A stretch of DNA of 64,000 bases from the NCBI GenBank assembly GCA_032871835.1, contig CM065295.1, forward strand, positions 43,584,360 to 43,648,359, given 5' to 3'. This document shows positions 52,605 to 64,000 of this stretch, in pieces. A program made the translations under genes and the position numbers. The first letter of the stretch is position 1. Each line of letters starts with the position of its first letter. This stretch comes from Dipteronia dyeriana. Taxonomy: Eukaryota > Streptophyta > Magnoliopsida > Sapindales > Sapindaceae. The notes under the pieces were generated by a model. That model was not told the origin of the DNA. It saw only the letters and a list, made by a program, of their open reading frames with translations, and ran no database searches.

Positions 52605-55600
52605 GATTGGCTCATTTCATTGACATTGAGAATATTTGTAATGGGTAACTTAGGTCTCTTATCATGATTCTTTATCAACAAACTTTCAAGAACCTAAAGA
52701 GCTTCAAAAGGTAGTTCACTTGTTTTTAACTTCTTGAAGAGATTATATGAACAAACAAACAAACACACACACACACACACACTCTTCTATACATTTTGAT
52801 TTGCTCTTGTATTGTGCTCATTCTGTTTTGTATTTGCATTCCTTACATAAACACACTTGCGCTTCTTTTCTAGCTTTAAATGTGGTGTGATTCATTTCCA
52901 CTTGTTTGATTGGAAACGTTTGCACGTGCACGATTATGTACTTCTTCTACTTGATGATCAACCGCATGAGAAGGCTTTTTCTTCTCTTATTTCTCTATGA
53001 AAGATGGATTCGGCGATTAGTATTCGGCTGTTGAGAGCCACTGTTTTGAACCGTCGTTTTCCTCTACTGCATTCAACGATTAGGAACCGCCGAATGAACA
53101 ACCGATTGTCTCTAGAGGATTCGACGGTTCGTGTATTCGGCGGCCACCAACCACCGATTTGCCCATTTTATAGACAATTTGGGTATTTCCTACCAACTCA
53201 TTTTATTGGCCTATAAATACATCCTTACATTGTCTTGGCCATTCAGAACTTAGAAATTACATACCTTAGAGTCTCTTAGAGGTCCACTGAGAGAGAAGTT
53301 CCAAGATTGGATTTTTAACTCTCTAAATCCCAAATCCTTACACATTCAAGCATCATCAAGCTTTTATTAGGCATGGATCTTCATAGCATTTTGACTTTGT
53401 AAGTTAGATTCTTCACTCTCATCGTCTAGTGCCTTATTTTTCAAGATATCTTCTTGATGCATTTCTTGATTGCAAAGTTATGGTTTTTTATTATATTTTG
53501 TGACAACACATGTGGATTGGGATATATTTGATAACTAGGGTTTAGATTTGCATATCTTTTTCTGGTTAGGTCTTTATGAACATTCATTTAGACAAATTGG
53601 TATCTAGGATTGTTTGATTGCCATTATAAATCTTTTGATAAGCATTTAGTGTTGCCTAGCATTATTTACATATATAAATATTGTTATACATTCACTTATG
53701 TCGTTTATTTCTTCATTGAGTCAAATCTTGTGACTAAGAGTTTTAATGCAAAAGCAATCGACCTTTAATCACTATAAAAGGCCATCAGGTAGTAGTGTGG
53801 GGTTATGTTCCGAGAATTGTGTGACTAGAGGTCAACCTAGATTGTAAACATCATTACATATCGTGGATTTGAGGACCTTGTGTGGCTAGATGGATAGCCT
53901 GTGAGTTTTAACCAGTTAAATATATCAATAGACATGTTTTTATTGTTTTCTGCACCTTTAAATCATTGATTGCTTGTTTGTTCTATTTGGGTAATTTATT
54001 AATATTGACTAATCAAAAAAGTTGGTAATTAATTGATTGACAACCCATTCACCCCATCTAGGTTGTTTATTTAGGGAAAATCGTGCAAACGGAATGCGTG
54101 AAAAATCAAAATTAGGGTTTCGGTATAAATAAAAAATTTCCCTTTTTAATAACAAGAACCTTAACCCTAGATTAATTGATGTATATAAAAAGTGTCATAC
54201 CTTTTTCCCATGACAATTGAACAAGCGCCAAATTGATTCCGTAAGATCTTTCGATCCAATCACGAACGTGAATCACCTAAGAGTGAGAGCTCCCTTTCTT
54301 TAAATTGTATACCTGTGGATGAAAACAAACAAAATCTTTTTCTTTGTTAGTTACAATTATCCTCCAAGAGAAAAATCCAAGAACGTCCGGTCACTTGTCA
54401 ATTATCAATCTAATTGATTGAAACTCGCGTGAATCCGATTTGATTTTGTACACAAAACCCTTTTGATATAAAGGATACTAGTGCACTATCAAAAACAAAA
54501 ACATTCCCTTTTTCTCTTCTCCTTGGCGGAATTCTATACCCTTTATTTATGAGTTGATCGAATTTGATCTAGAGCAAAAAACTAAATTTTTTCCCTCAAA
54601 ATTCTCTATTGCTAGACCGAATTCTCTCTTAGAAAATCACCTTGCTTGGTCGAAATTTTGCTCATAAAATCATAGGGCTGGCCGAAAATTAGGAGGTGAT
54701 ATATATAGGATCATAAATCCTCTCCTAAGAAGGATTTAGTTGGTTGACAAGAATCCTTTCCTCAGGTGGATTTACTTGGTAGTTAAGAATCCTTTTCAAA
54801 GAAGAATTCTACTCTACACCAAGACTCCTAATTCAACTCATTAGAATATTTGTAACCATATTAAAGATTTCCTAATTTGACTAGATAAAAAATTCATATT
54901 ATTTATCTACTTATCAAATATAATCTTTAATATTAATTATACTTCCAACAATAGTATAATATTAGGAGACCATCTCCTACTAGGAAAAACTTTTTGACTT
55001 TTAATTAAATAATTAATTAATTACCAAATTAATTAATTTCCATTTAATTAAATAATAAAATAAAAATAATATAATTAAGCTAAGCTATATAGCTTTGCCG
55101 CCCAATACCAGTATATAGGCATATATATTATTTTTTCCTATTTTAAATCCATTGGACCTTAACAAAAAGTTCACATGTGAACTAGACTCATTCTTACAAA
55201 AGAAACAAGTGCACATGCCTTACTACAATTCTAAATGAACCCCTAAATTGGTCCGGTAGAATATATCAAGTGATCCATGCAAGTTCGTGTGGATTGGAGA
55301 TCTTTGCGGGCTATCTAAATTTAAGCTCCAATAGACACAACCCAATCACAATCAACAAATGATTCACTTAATTCTGATCTATTAATTTTAGTTCATTCCA
55401 CTAAAGAACTAAAATTGAACTCTTAAATAAAGATAAAATAAGTTAATATTTCTTACTCATACCTAGACAACCTTATTGGAGAAAGTGTATCCTCGTGAAG
55501 AATATCAGTAATCGCCAAGAGCTCATACACCGCATATAGCTCTCCAAGTTGCCATATTTACTCATATGACAACATTTTGAACTTGGATATTTTGACTTGT

Positions 55601-56352
55601 CCAGAAGCCATGTTTCTATAGACACTATTGAAAACTTAACGTTAAGATTTAATATCCAATACTTCAAAACATCCATATGATGATATTTTACTCTCATTTA
55701 ATAAATGGAGCCACGATGTCCATATCTATAAATGAAGTCCTCTATCGATTAACAAATGAATACCACCAAACTATCGAGGATAGACAATGCCATATAATCA
55801 TACTCATTGATAGCTCAAATGATAACACTTGTAACCATAAGTCTATCATTTATCTCAGGATTGAGATAGACTCTCCGATTTTCTTCAAATGAAAACTTTT
55901 ATCCATTGATGGTTCTAGATAAAGTATTTCATTGTGATCCAATTCAATGCACCCGGTGCACTATATTGTTTTGCCCAAAGACACCACACTTTGATGATTT
56001 TAGACTCATCATAACACATTTGATCCCACTCAAATGCTAGCAAAAGAATCTACCACTTTAACAAGATAAAAGCGATCAACCTTTATCTTAAGTTGTGAAT
56101 ATTATTCAAGACTAACTAAAGAATTGTATCTACCTCATACATATCTAGATGTATGAACAATTCTTCTTTTCTCATAGTCTTCTTACCTTATGATTATTTA
56201 CTTTTGACAATTATAATAATTAAACTATAAATGCTATAAGATTTGTTAAACTAGAAATCATTTTATTAATATGAAAAGATTGTCAAATACATTATTATAC
56301 TCTTGATATCGAGCATAATCCCAACAGTTTAGACACTCTCTATTTATTTTCA
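52559..56352 (+). repeat. SIR-5 5' LTR, split by solo LTR 2
   Basis: 1532 bp without the insertion. It starts TGTAAATTCC (3' copy TGTAAGTTCC) and ends TATTTTCA-like TTATTTTCA. Inside: (AC)n at about 52764-52783, a CGG/CCG-rich palindrome block 53010-53160 (ATTCGGCG/CGCCGAAT, GAACCGTCG/CGACGGTTC), and TATA box CTATAAATAC at 53211-53220. Confidence 0.88.
54070..56326 (-). mobile_element. Solo LTR 2 (2257 bp), TSD GTTTA
   Basis: Homologous along its length to 22370-24827. Flanked by GTTTA at 54065-54069 and 56327-56331. The first bases read TTTAGGG instead of TGTAGGG; the end is CCCAACA. It is about 200 bp shorter than solo LTR 1 through internal deletions. Confidence 0.85.
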
Positions 56353-56353
56353 A

Positions 56354-56367
56354 TCGGTATCAGAGTA
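56354..56367 (+). promoter_or_regulatory. SIR-5 primer-binding site
   Basis: TCGGTATCAGAGTA follows the LTR end. It is the initiator tRNA-Met type with one change (T to C) in the TGG. Confidence 0.85.
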
Positions 56368-56470
56368 GGTACCTAAACATACTTGGGTGATCCTTGCTTC
56401 TGTCTTTAGTGTCTTGCATTTGTTGCTCTCATTTGCATACATTCATATGCATATATTGACCTAAACACTA

Positions 56471-58732
56471 TGATTGAATTTTGGATGAGTAAAGAGGGAG
56501 CGTCGAGCATGAGACCACCATTATTCTATAGTGAAAATTACTCTTCGTGGAAGGGGAAGAAGGAGTCCTAACTATCGACAATAGATGATAAGGTTTGGAT
56601 GGTGAATGAGGATCGATATACACCACCTACCATGACCGCCGAAGATGGAAACATTGTGCCCAAGCCTTAGGTTCAATGGAGTGCCCAAGAGTTTTAAGCA
56701 TTGAGGTGGAACAACAAGGCAATGCACACTTTGTTTTATGCAATGGATGAGAGCCAATATAAACTCATCCAAATAACCAAGAATGCATATGAAGCTTGAG
56801 AGATCTTAGAGACGGCACATGAGGGAACCGAAGTGGTGAAAGACTCTACGCTCCAAGTTCTTCAAACACAATTTGAGACGATCAAGATGGAGAAGCATAA
56901 GTGCTTTAATGACTTTCAATTGAAGTTGATGGGAATCGTGAATCAAAGCCATCAACTAGGTGACCCATGCTCAGATAAAACGATTAGGCAAAAAATTATG
57001 AGGTCACTTCCTGATGGGTTTGAATCCAAGGTGGTGACACTTGAAGAAAATAGTGACTATAAAAAGATGAAGCTGAGTGGAGTAATTCGAGAAAGGTTCC
57101 AATATCTTTACCTCTTAAAAAACAAATAAAAAGGATTGCTTTGAAGACCTCCAAGCATGATAAGAACGATTATAACTCGGATAAGAGATGACTCTAATGG
57201 TGAAAAGATTCAAAAGATTTATGAAGCTACAAAAGAATAGCTATAACTCTAGAGAGAATGATTTCAAAAAGAAGATCATGATCAAGAAAGGCGAGACAAA
57301 TCAGGATAAACCTTCAAAAAAGGGTATTCATTGCTTTGAATGTGGAGGATTCGAGCACATCTCAATAGATTATGGCAACTTAAAGGACAAGAGGAAAGGA
57401 AATGCTACGGCCGCCTCATGGAGTGATACTAAGAGTGAAGAAGTCACTTCAGGTGATGAAGAACTTGCACTTAACTTCACTTCTATTAGAGTTTTCTATG
57501 TGGAAGTTGAAGAAGAAGGAAAAATGCCTTGAATTGTGACTTTGTAAAAGGAATATATAAAGAAGTAACTAGATGTGTGATTGATATAGCTACTCATAAG
57601 GAACTTGTTGGCATAACAACAAATGACCAAGGCAAAGTGATGAGAGTGTCTCATCCATAAGTATAGAAAATGACTCTAGCGATGAGAGTTCTTCATCTCA
57701 CTTAAACAAAGGAATCGGTGAAGCTATGGACCTTGGAGACTTCATCAAGTACTTTAAAGACTCTAGGATGAAGAAGAAAATAGAGATTCAAAAATTGAAG
57801 GATGAGACAAGTTTACAACCAAAGTGACTCATTTGAATGATGAATTGATGAGAGTCAAAGAGAGTGAAGACATGATGAAGAAGAAGCTTCAGGAAGCTAA
57901 AGAGTTACTTGCTAAAATGACATTCGGTATCATAAAGCTTGACCAAATGTTAGGGCATGGAAAGAAGCCAAATGACAATATGGGTCTTAGATATGTTTAT
58001 GACAAGGAAACCCCCTCTTCGGACAAAACAGTGTTTGTCAAGGGAAATGGCATCAATGAAGCTTCACATCCACAACATCCTAGGAGGAAGTTTGAACTTA
58101 GAGAGTCATCCCAGAGTGACCAAGTGAAGATGCCAACAAAGAGTGAAGTTTAACCTCAATATTAAAGAGCTTCACACCCAAACTTTCCTCAATCAAGGTT
58201 TAACCAACCAAGAAGGTAAGACAACTCGTTTCAACCAAGGAAGCAACCCAACCTAGTTCAACAACAAAGAATGAGAGAATTGGTTCAACACCAAAGGCTA
58301 TATCAAATGCATGACAAGTTTCCAGTGACCTCACAAAGAGATGATATGACTCCTCATTTTATACATGCTTGTCATTTTTGTGTTGTCGATGGGCATATTA
58401 TGAAAAATTGCTTTAGGTATATAAAAAAATGTAGGGTTGGGAGTATGATGGAAAAAAATAGACTTAGAAGTGCCAACATGCATGTGCCTAGGAAATCTGG
58501 AGTCAATGATCCTAGGAAATCAAGTAACATGTTGACTATGACGACTAGGAATGAAAATATGTCACTTAGGTGGATTAGAAAATGTGAACCCGCATGCTAT
58601 TGTGCTAACAGATCACCTACAGATTCAACTTGGTCTAATGGATTTGGTAGGTCTATAGGGCTCATGCCGTACTTTGATATGATTTACTTTTTGCACCATG
58701 AATGGGAGCTTAAGCAAAAAGAGCGAATTTAG
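56471..58732 (+). pseudogene. SIR-5 gag fused to a short pol tail
   Basis: ATG 56471 (MIEFWMSKEGASSMRPPLFY) starts a DUF4219/UBN2 Gag close to that of SIR-3. At least four stops lie before 56833; then 'STLQVLQTQFETIKMEKHKC' and 'IMRSLPDGFESKVVTLEENS' are open. First knuckle CFECGGFEHISIDY (about 57330) has lost its last Cys. A coiled coil lies at 57824-58000 and a second knuckle CHFCVVDGHIMKNC (about 58371) is intact. From about 58600 the frame leaves gag and continues as the last residues of RNase H ('RSIG', 'WELKQKERI', compare SIR-3 near 16760-16700), so pol was excised with the frame kept open. Capsid/RNA-binding role by family. Confidence 0.87.
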
Positions 58733-59867
58733 TTTTTTGAAATGTGCAAAAAATCTACTTTATGCTTCTTCATTAATTGATTGAGAAACTTGATTGCATA
58801 TATATGCTATATGGAAATTTATATAATATGTGTAATCCATGTCACCTTTAGTTCAATAATGTTTTTTTTTTTTACTAGGAGAATTATTTGGGAAGTACAC
58901 TTGAATTATCTATAATTTATCTCCATGACATGCAAACTTAATTTTGACATGCTTGAATTGATATGCATGTTATTTTTTATTGCTCAACTGTGAATGCAAA
59001 TATGTGTGAAAGAAATTGACAAGACTAAAATAAATAAGGATCTTATATCCATTCAATCAATAAGGATGTGACATCCAATTTAGTCTTGTCTCTCTTCTTA
59101 ACGGTGTAAACAAGACTACTATCATACAAATATTTCATATGGAAAAATCAAATGGGATCTTTATTTCCATGTCTTGGTTTGCCTTTAATGATTGTTATAG
59201 TTGTTTTGTTTTATAAATTTTTAGAAACTATATCTTGTTTGCTTATGAGAAAAGGGTACAAATTGGTTTGAATTCTTTAAACACTTTTTTGATGTTGGCT
59301 TTGCCAAATACCATTGCTTGAACCTTGATGTTATATGTCTTGCAACCAAAGCAACATCTTCACACATTTTCTTAAAATAAATCTCATTGACTCTCTCTCA
59401 ATTATTTATGTTGTATAAAGTTTGTGTATATGATTATGCAATCATCTTTTGTGTTGATAACTCTCTTTGCTAAAGCAACTCGTTTGGGGATACTCCTTTG
59501 TCTATCTCAAGACAAAAAGGGGGAGTAGAATTTATGAAAGATAAGGGAATTTTTGGGAGAATTATGTCCTTGAGGGGAAGTAACCCATTTAGGGAGAGCA
59601 TTGCATTGCAATATTACATATTGCGTTACATTAATGTACATTCTTTTATATTTTGAGCTTTTTTTTATCACCATACATACACTTGCCTTGACAGTATAGT
59701 TGTTATGTTTTGTAGGGTTTGTTTATTCTACAAGAGATTGAAGATTTGAAGATCTAGACTTTAGATATCTCTATACAATGTAGAAAAATATTTGTTGACC
59801 ATTAGCTTTCTTTGTGAGGTTTAATTGTGAGTTATGGTTTTGTCATGAAATAGCCAAAGAGGGAGAC
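58733..59867 (+). promoter_or_regulatory. SIR-5 3' spacer and polypurine tracts
   Basis: No ORF with similarity. It is homologous to the SIR-3 3' spacer. Tracts are AAAAAGGGGGAGTAG (about 59515), GAGGGGAAGTAACC (about 59572), TTTAGGGAGAGCATTG (about 59589) and the LTR-adjacent AAAGAGGGAGAC (59856-59867). Confidence 0.7.
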
Positions 59868-60808
59868 TGTAAGTTCCTCATATTTTAATGAGCTTACTTC
59901 ATTAACAAACCATATTAGGATTATTTGTAATGTGTAGCCTAGGTCTCCTATCATGATTCTTCATCAACAAGTTTTCGAGATCCTAAAGAGCTGCAAGAAA
60001 GGTAGTTCACTTGTTCTTGACTTTTTGAGGAGGCTAGTTGCACACACACACACACACACACACACATTCTTCTATGAATTTTAATTTTCTCTTACATTGT
60101 GCTCATTCTTCTTTGTGTTGTGCATTCCATACACAAACACACTTTCACATTTTCTAACTTTAAGTGTGGTGTAATTCGCTTCCGTTTGTGTGACCGGAAA
60201 CGTCTGCACGTGCACGATTGTGTATTTCTTCTGCATGATGATCAACCACTTGAGAAGTCATTTTCTTCTCTTGTTTCTCCATGAAAGATGGATTCAGCGG
60301 TTGGTATTCGGATGTTGGGAGCCACCGTTTTGAACTGCCATTTTCCTCCAGTGGATTCAGCCGATTGAACCGCCGATTATCTCTAAAGGATTCGACGGTT
60401 CGTGTGTTTCATACCAACTCATTTTTTTGGCCTATAAATACATCCTTATGTTGTCTTGACAATTAAGAACTCAAAAATTACAAACCTTAGAGTGTCTCTT
60501 TGAGTTCCATTGAGAGAGAAGTTCAAAGATTGAATTTTTAACTCTCCAAGTCCCAAACCCTCATGCATTCAAGCATCATCAAGCTTTAGTTAGGGATGGA
60601 TCTTCAAAGCATCTTGACTTGGTAATTTAGATTCTTCACTCTCATCATCTAGCGCCTTATTTACCAAGATAACTTCTTGATTGCATTTATTGATTGCAAA
60701 GTTATGGTTTTTATTATATTTTATGACAACATGTGTTGAATGGGATTTGTTTGATGACTAGGGTTTTTATTTGCACATCTTCATCTAGTTAGGTTCTTAT
60801 AAACATTC

Positions 60809-61394
60809 CACTACAAGAAAATAGCCTCTAGGGACAAAAAAAATTGGGACGAATTTTATTCATCCCAATAGAACGTTTATTGAGACACAACAACATATTC
60901 GTCCCAAAAAATTTAAACCTGAAGAAACCTTTATGAACGAAAAAATCCATCCCAATATAGACGTTCTATTGGGACAAAACAAATTATCCGTCCCTAAAAA
61001 CGACAAACCCGACAAGACTTTTAGGGACGAAAATATTTGTCCATATAGAATGTTTATTGGGACGAACAAATTATTCATCCCTAAAAAGTGTGAAAATAAC
61101 AAGATTTTTAGGGACGAAAATAATTTGTCCCAATAGATTGTGTATTGGGACGAAATAAATTAATCGTCCCAACAGGATATCTATTCAACGAAAATTATTC
61201 GTACCTAAAAGTTTTATATTTAAAAAAAAAAAGCTAACTTGGGGACTTATTAAAACAAAAATAATATTTGTTGCTAATAATGATTTTTCGAAATTATATT
61301 TTTTTTTTTCAAGTTTTTCCTAAGAGACATATTAATAATTAAATTTGCTTCACTTTTTTATATTAATTACTATAGATTAATTCAAAATTTATGA

Positions 61395-61431
<37 letters not shown>

Positions 61432-62345
61432 ATATTATAATAAGAATCTAAAATGCAAAACAACTTTATAAAAAAGTTGTTGTACATTTATCCTTTCTTT
61501 TTGTGATAGGAATTCAAATCTTACATATGTCTATTAAATTGAAAAGGTTAAAAAAGTCTCCCTATTCCATACAAACCACTTTCTAGAAAAGTTGTTATAT
61601 ATTTATCCTTCTCTTTTGTGCTATGAATTTAAATATTACATTTGTCAATTAAATTGAAAAATTTAAAAGAAAGTCTTTGTATTCTATATACGATTAACAA
61701 TAGACCATTTGATATGATAATATATGTTTAACAATTTATTTTAATTTCACATCACCTATTAATAGAACTTGTAGTGCACCTCCTTTTCACATAAGTGGTG
61801 ATGGGTTCAAATTTAGGAGTTTTCTTCCCAATTTATGGGAAGTAGTTATCTCCCATTATGGGCCTAGATATCAAGAGCACACATAGGTCCCGACAATCAT
61901 ATTGTAATAGCTCTTGTAATATTTTTTAAAAAATAGCTTAATTAAATAGTACAATAAATATTTTTAATATCAATTTTTTTATCATATAAAATAAAATATA
62001 AATTATTGGAAATAATTTATAATAAAAATGTAATAACATATAGAGCTTATATATAAATAGTATGCGTTAGTTGTGGGTTGGGTTTTAACCAAAAAAAAAT
62101 TCCAATTCGAATTTTGTCCCTATAGATATTCAAAAATTATTTAAGTGGACGAAATATTTCGTCCCTACAGGAAGTCGAATGGGACGAAAATTATTTTCGT
62201 CCCAATAGGTTGTTAAAAGGGACGAACAATTCCTTCCCTATTTATTATTATACGGGACGAACCAAAAATCGTCCTTATTGGTAGTCTTTTGGGATGAATT
62301 TCAATTTTCGTCCCAAAGAAGCTATTGCGACCCACCTGAGGCGAC
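60809..62345 (+). mobile_element. Non-autonomous CACTA-type transposon, right end lost
   Basis: The left terminus is CACTACAAGAAAATAGCC, the classic plant CACTA end. Both sub-ends are packed with short inverted words (GGGACGAA, TTCGTCCC) spaced by 30-50 bp: 60832-61200 and 62110-62340. The middle is AT-rich filler without a transposase. On the right the mirror of AGAGGCTATTTTC stops at GAAGCTATT (62328-62336) and the terminal TTCTTGTAGTG is replaced by other DNA, so it could no longer be cut out. Confidence 0.78.
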
Positions 62346-62377
62346 GAATTGATATCTATGATTGTTTGATTGTCATT

Positions 62378-62419
62378 ATATCTAGGATTGTTTGATTGCA
62401 ATCAAACAATCCTAGATAT
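62378..62419. repeat. Perfect 42-bp palindrome
   Basis: The arm ATATCTAGGATTGTTTGATTG (62378-62398) is followed without a spacer by its exact reverse complement (62399-62419). The arm is LTR sequence (compare 53610-53630), so one arm is an inverted copy of local LTR DNA. Confidence 0.9.
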
Positions 62420-62758
62420 CAGTGTCTATCTGAACACTACAAAAAAAAATGCTATAGGTTATTTTCAGAGAATGGTGTGACTAGAGGTCAACCTAGATCG
62501 TAAACATCATTACATATAATGGATTTGAAGACCATGTGTGGTTAGATGGATAGCCCAAGAGTTTTGTCTGATTGGAGGGTTTCTCACGTTAATCAATCGA
62601 TATTTTTTTATTACTTTCCACACATTTAAATCGTTGATTGTTTGCTTATTATATTTAGGTAATTCGTTAATATTGACTAATCAAAAAAATTAGTAATTAA
62701 TCGATTAACAATTCATTCATTCCCTCTAGGTTGTTTAGACACTCTCCATCTATTTTCA

Positions 62759-64000
62759 ACAAGTTTATCTTTCATACTTTAAAATATCTCTTTATTGGGT
62801 ATGATAATTTACATAGAGATTATAAGTGTTTACATCCATTTAGATGAGTTTATATTTTCAAGAATGTTTACTTTAGCTAGAATTTCCTTTTTTTATACTT
62901 GTTTCTTAATAGGACAATACCTACTACCTGCTTACAATCTGCAAGCATTCCATTTTTCGATGTGCAAGAAGCTTTGTTTTTTTTCCCAACAGTGTAGTTG
63001 CATAATATATTAGTTTTAACTCCTCTATACATACTGTCACATCTCTTTTGCCACAAACTTCCTCTTCTAGCTCTACAAGTTCAACATAACTGTCAGTTGT
63101 AGCTTTACCATATCCTTAAATCGTTGAACCTGTACATACGACATCTCATCCGATGCAAACAAAGTCAAATAGCGGCATTTTCAAGCCTAAGGTCTATCAA
63201 TCCATCACTTGCTTTTATCTTGCTGAGAATGAACCAAGTTGAGCTAAGTTTGCTCTTTAAGATCCTAAATGGAAAAAGGCCATGATCGTAGAGCTTGGTG
63301 CCCTACAAGTCAACCACACCTGGACATTTGTGTCATTTCACTCAATGAATGTGATTGGATGCAAATGAGTTTTTAAGATTAATTACAATCCAAATGTTAG
63401 TGTCTTAAAATATAAAACACGTTTGGTGGTTAAAGGATTTCATCAAAATGGCCTTGACTACTTGGACTCCATTAGTCCTGTTAATAAGGCATCTACTGCC
63501 AGAGTAATCTTCTCCATTGATGTGTCTTATAGACGGTCTATTGAGCAAATTAACATTAACAATGGCTTTCTGAGTAGTGATCTAGCTGAGGGTTCTTACT
63601 TGACACAACCTAATGGTTTTATGGACAGAAAGAGACCTTTTCATTTATAAGTTGAATAAATCATTTTACGGCCAGAAACAAGCTCCTAGAAGCTGATTTA
63701 CTGGGGTTTATTCAGCTTCAGACACTTCTTTCTTCATAAAATTCTCATTTACTGATTGCATTTTTCTAATAGTTTGTGCAGATGACATCTTGATCATGGG
63801 TAACAATCCACAAACAAGTTATCAATACTCTACACAAAGCCTTTGCATTGAAGACTCTAGGCTTAGTGAATTATTTTTTAGGATTTGAGGCTTTTCGTGA
63901 CTCAAATGAGTTGTACCTGACTTCAATCAAGTTTACATTAGACATTTAGACCTGCTCAGGAAAACCAACATGGTTGATGCAAAGGACTGTGATACTCATG
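62759..64000 (+). pseudogene. Copia-B pol: integrase end and reverse transcriptase, continues beyond the window
   Basis: It resumes the frame cut at 52558: 'NKFIFHTLKYLFIGYDNLHR' and 'DYKCLHPF', the copia integrase C-terminal block. A decayed linker follows, then RVT_2: 'DPKWKKAMIVEL', 'TRLVVKGFHQNGLDYLDSIS', 'IEQININNGFLSSDLAEGSY' (catalytic Asp of the first motif replaced by Asn) and 'IVCADDILIMG' at about 63775 (YVDD changed to CADD). The window ends at 'NMVDAKDCDTH', before RNase H. Many stops. Mutated active sites and the SIR-5 insertion make it inactive. Confidence 0.88.

Larger units (their letters stand above)
52559..62758 (+). mobile_element. SIR-5: gag-only Sirevirus-like element with two nested insertions
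   Basis: 5' LTR 52559-54069 plus 56332-56352 (split by solo LTR 2), primer site at 56354, gag 56471-58732, spacer with polypurine tracts to 59867, and 3' LTR 59868-62758 (carrying the CACTA-type element). Flanking duplication is ATAAG (52554-52558) versus ACAAG (62759-62763), one base apart. Removing the element restores a continuous Copia-B reading frame. Its gag resembles SIR-3, but integrase, RT and almost all RNase H are missing. Confidence 0.9.
59868..62758 (+). repeat. SIR-5 3' LTR with nested CACTA-type element
   Basis: Begins TGTAAGTTCC, with (AC)n at about 60043-60066, a reduced CGG/CCG block (60295-60400) and TATA box CCTATAAATA (60431-60440). Interrupted at 60809, resumes at about 62346, has a rearranged patch to about 62460, and ends TATTTTCA at 62758. 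About 170 bp of the 5' LTR (53634-53800) are missing in the patch. Confidence 0.85.

Noticed and set aside
60099..60466. Two short plus-strand ORFs near the SIR-5 3' LTR promoter
   Set aside because: They are LTR sequence around the palindrome block; the equivalent 5' LTR region does not keep the same frames.

Overview
The window is repeat-derived plant nuclear DNA. I could not support a single host gene. It is a stack of LTR retrotransposons nested in one another, with two solo LTRs and one CACTA-type DNA transposon fragment. The plant assignment rests on Ty1/copia elements with initiator-tRNA-Met primer sites (TGGTATCAGAG type), a Tat-type Ty3/gypsy element, and a CACTACAAGAAA transposon end. 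The DNA is AT-rich and the species cannot be named. All reading frames that resemble known proteins are broken by stops or frameshifts, so nearly all are pseudogenes. Element names (SIR-1 to SIR-5, Copia-A, Copia-B, TAT-1) are mine.

Layout. 1-1433: non-coding, probably LTR/leader of Copia-A. Copia-A (+), an old copia element, has gag at 1434-1595 and resumes at 11962-13913. It is split by SIR-1 (1596-11961, target-site duplication AACTG). SIR-3 (-, 13914-~25287) lies next and is the only element here with gag, integrase, reverse transcriptase and RNase H in order; its 5' LTR holds a solo LTR (22370-24827, TSD TAAGC). SIR-2 (+, ~25288-33384) is a second SIR-1-type copy that has lost its left end. 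33385-34789 is LTR-like DNA of unidentified family. TAT-1 (-, 35091-47035, TSD ATTCG) is a Tat-type gypsy element sitting inside a plus-strand Tat-like LTR (34790-35090 and 47041-47583). SIR-4 (+, 47584-51640) is the 3' half of a related, more diverged element. Copia-B (+) has integrase at 51641-52558 and reverse transcriptase at 62759-64000, split by SIR-5 (52559-62758). SIR-5 carries a second solo LTR (54070-56326, TSD GTTTA) in its 5' LTR and a CACTA-type element (60809-~62345) in its 3' LTR.

The SIR elements look like Sireviruses (copia): long LTRs, several polypurine tracts before the 3' LTR, GC-rich palindromes just upstream of the LTR TATA box, and a Gag with two CCHC knuckles separated by a coiled coil. 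SIR-1, SIR-2 and SIR-4 form a group with no recognisable pol. They carry instead a second ORF of about 354 codons that resembles the 'putative plant transposon protein' family. SIR-5 lost pol separately, by an internal deletion. These elements would have depended on a complete relative such as SIR-3 for reverse transcription and integration.

The most interesting signal is in the RNA-leader part of the SIR-1/SIR-2 LTRs. It is a tandem array of 42-43 bp units, each holding a 5-6 bp hairpin whose stem differs from unit to unit but stays paired, with a conserved 5-nt loop (mostly GTGAG or GGGAG). Analogous arrays with other loops occur in SIR-3 and, more weakly, SIR-4. A second point of interest is the antisense gene of TAT-1, which shows its own TATA box and candidate introns.
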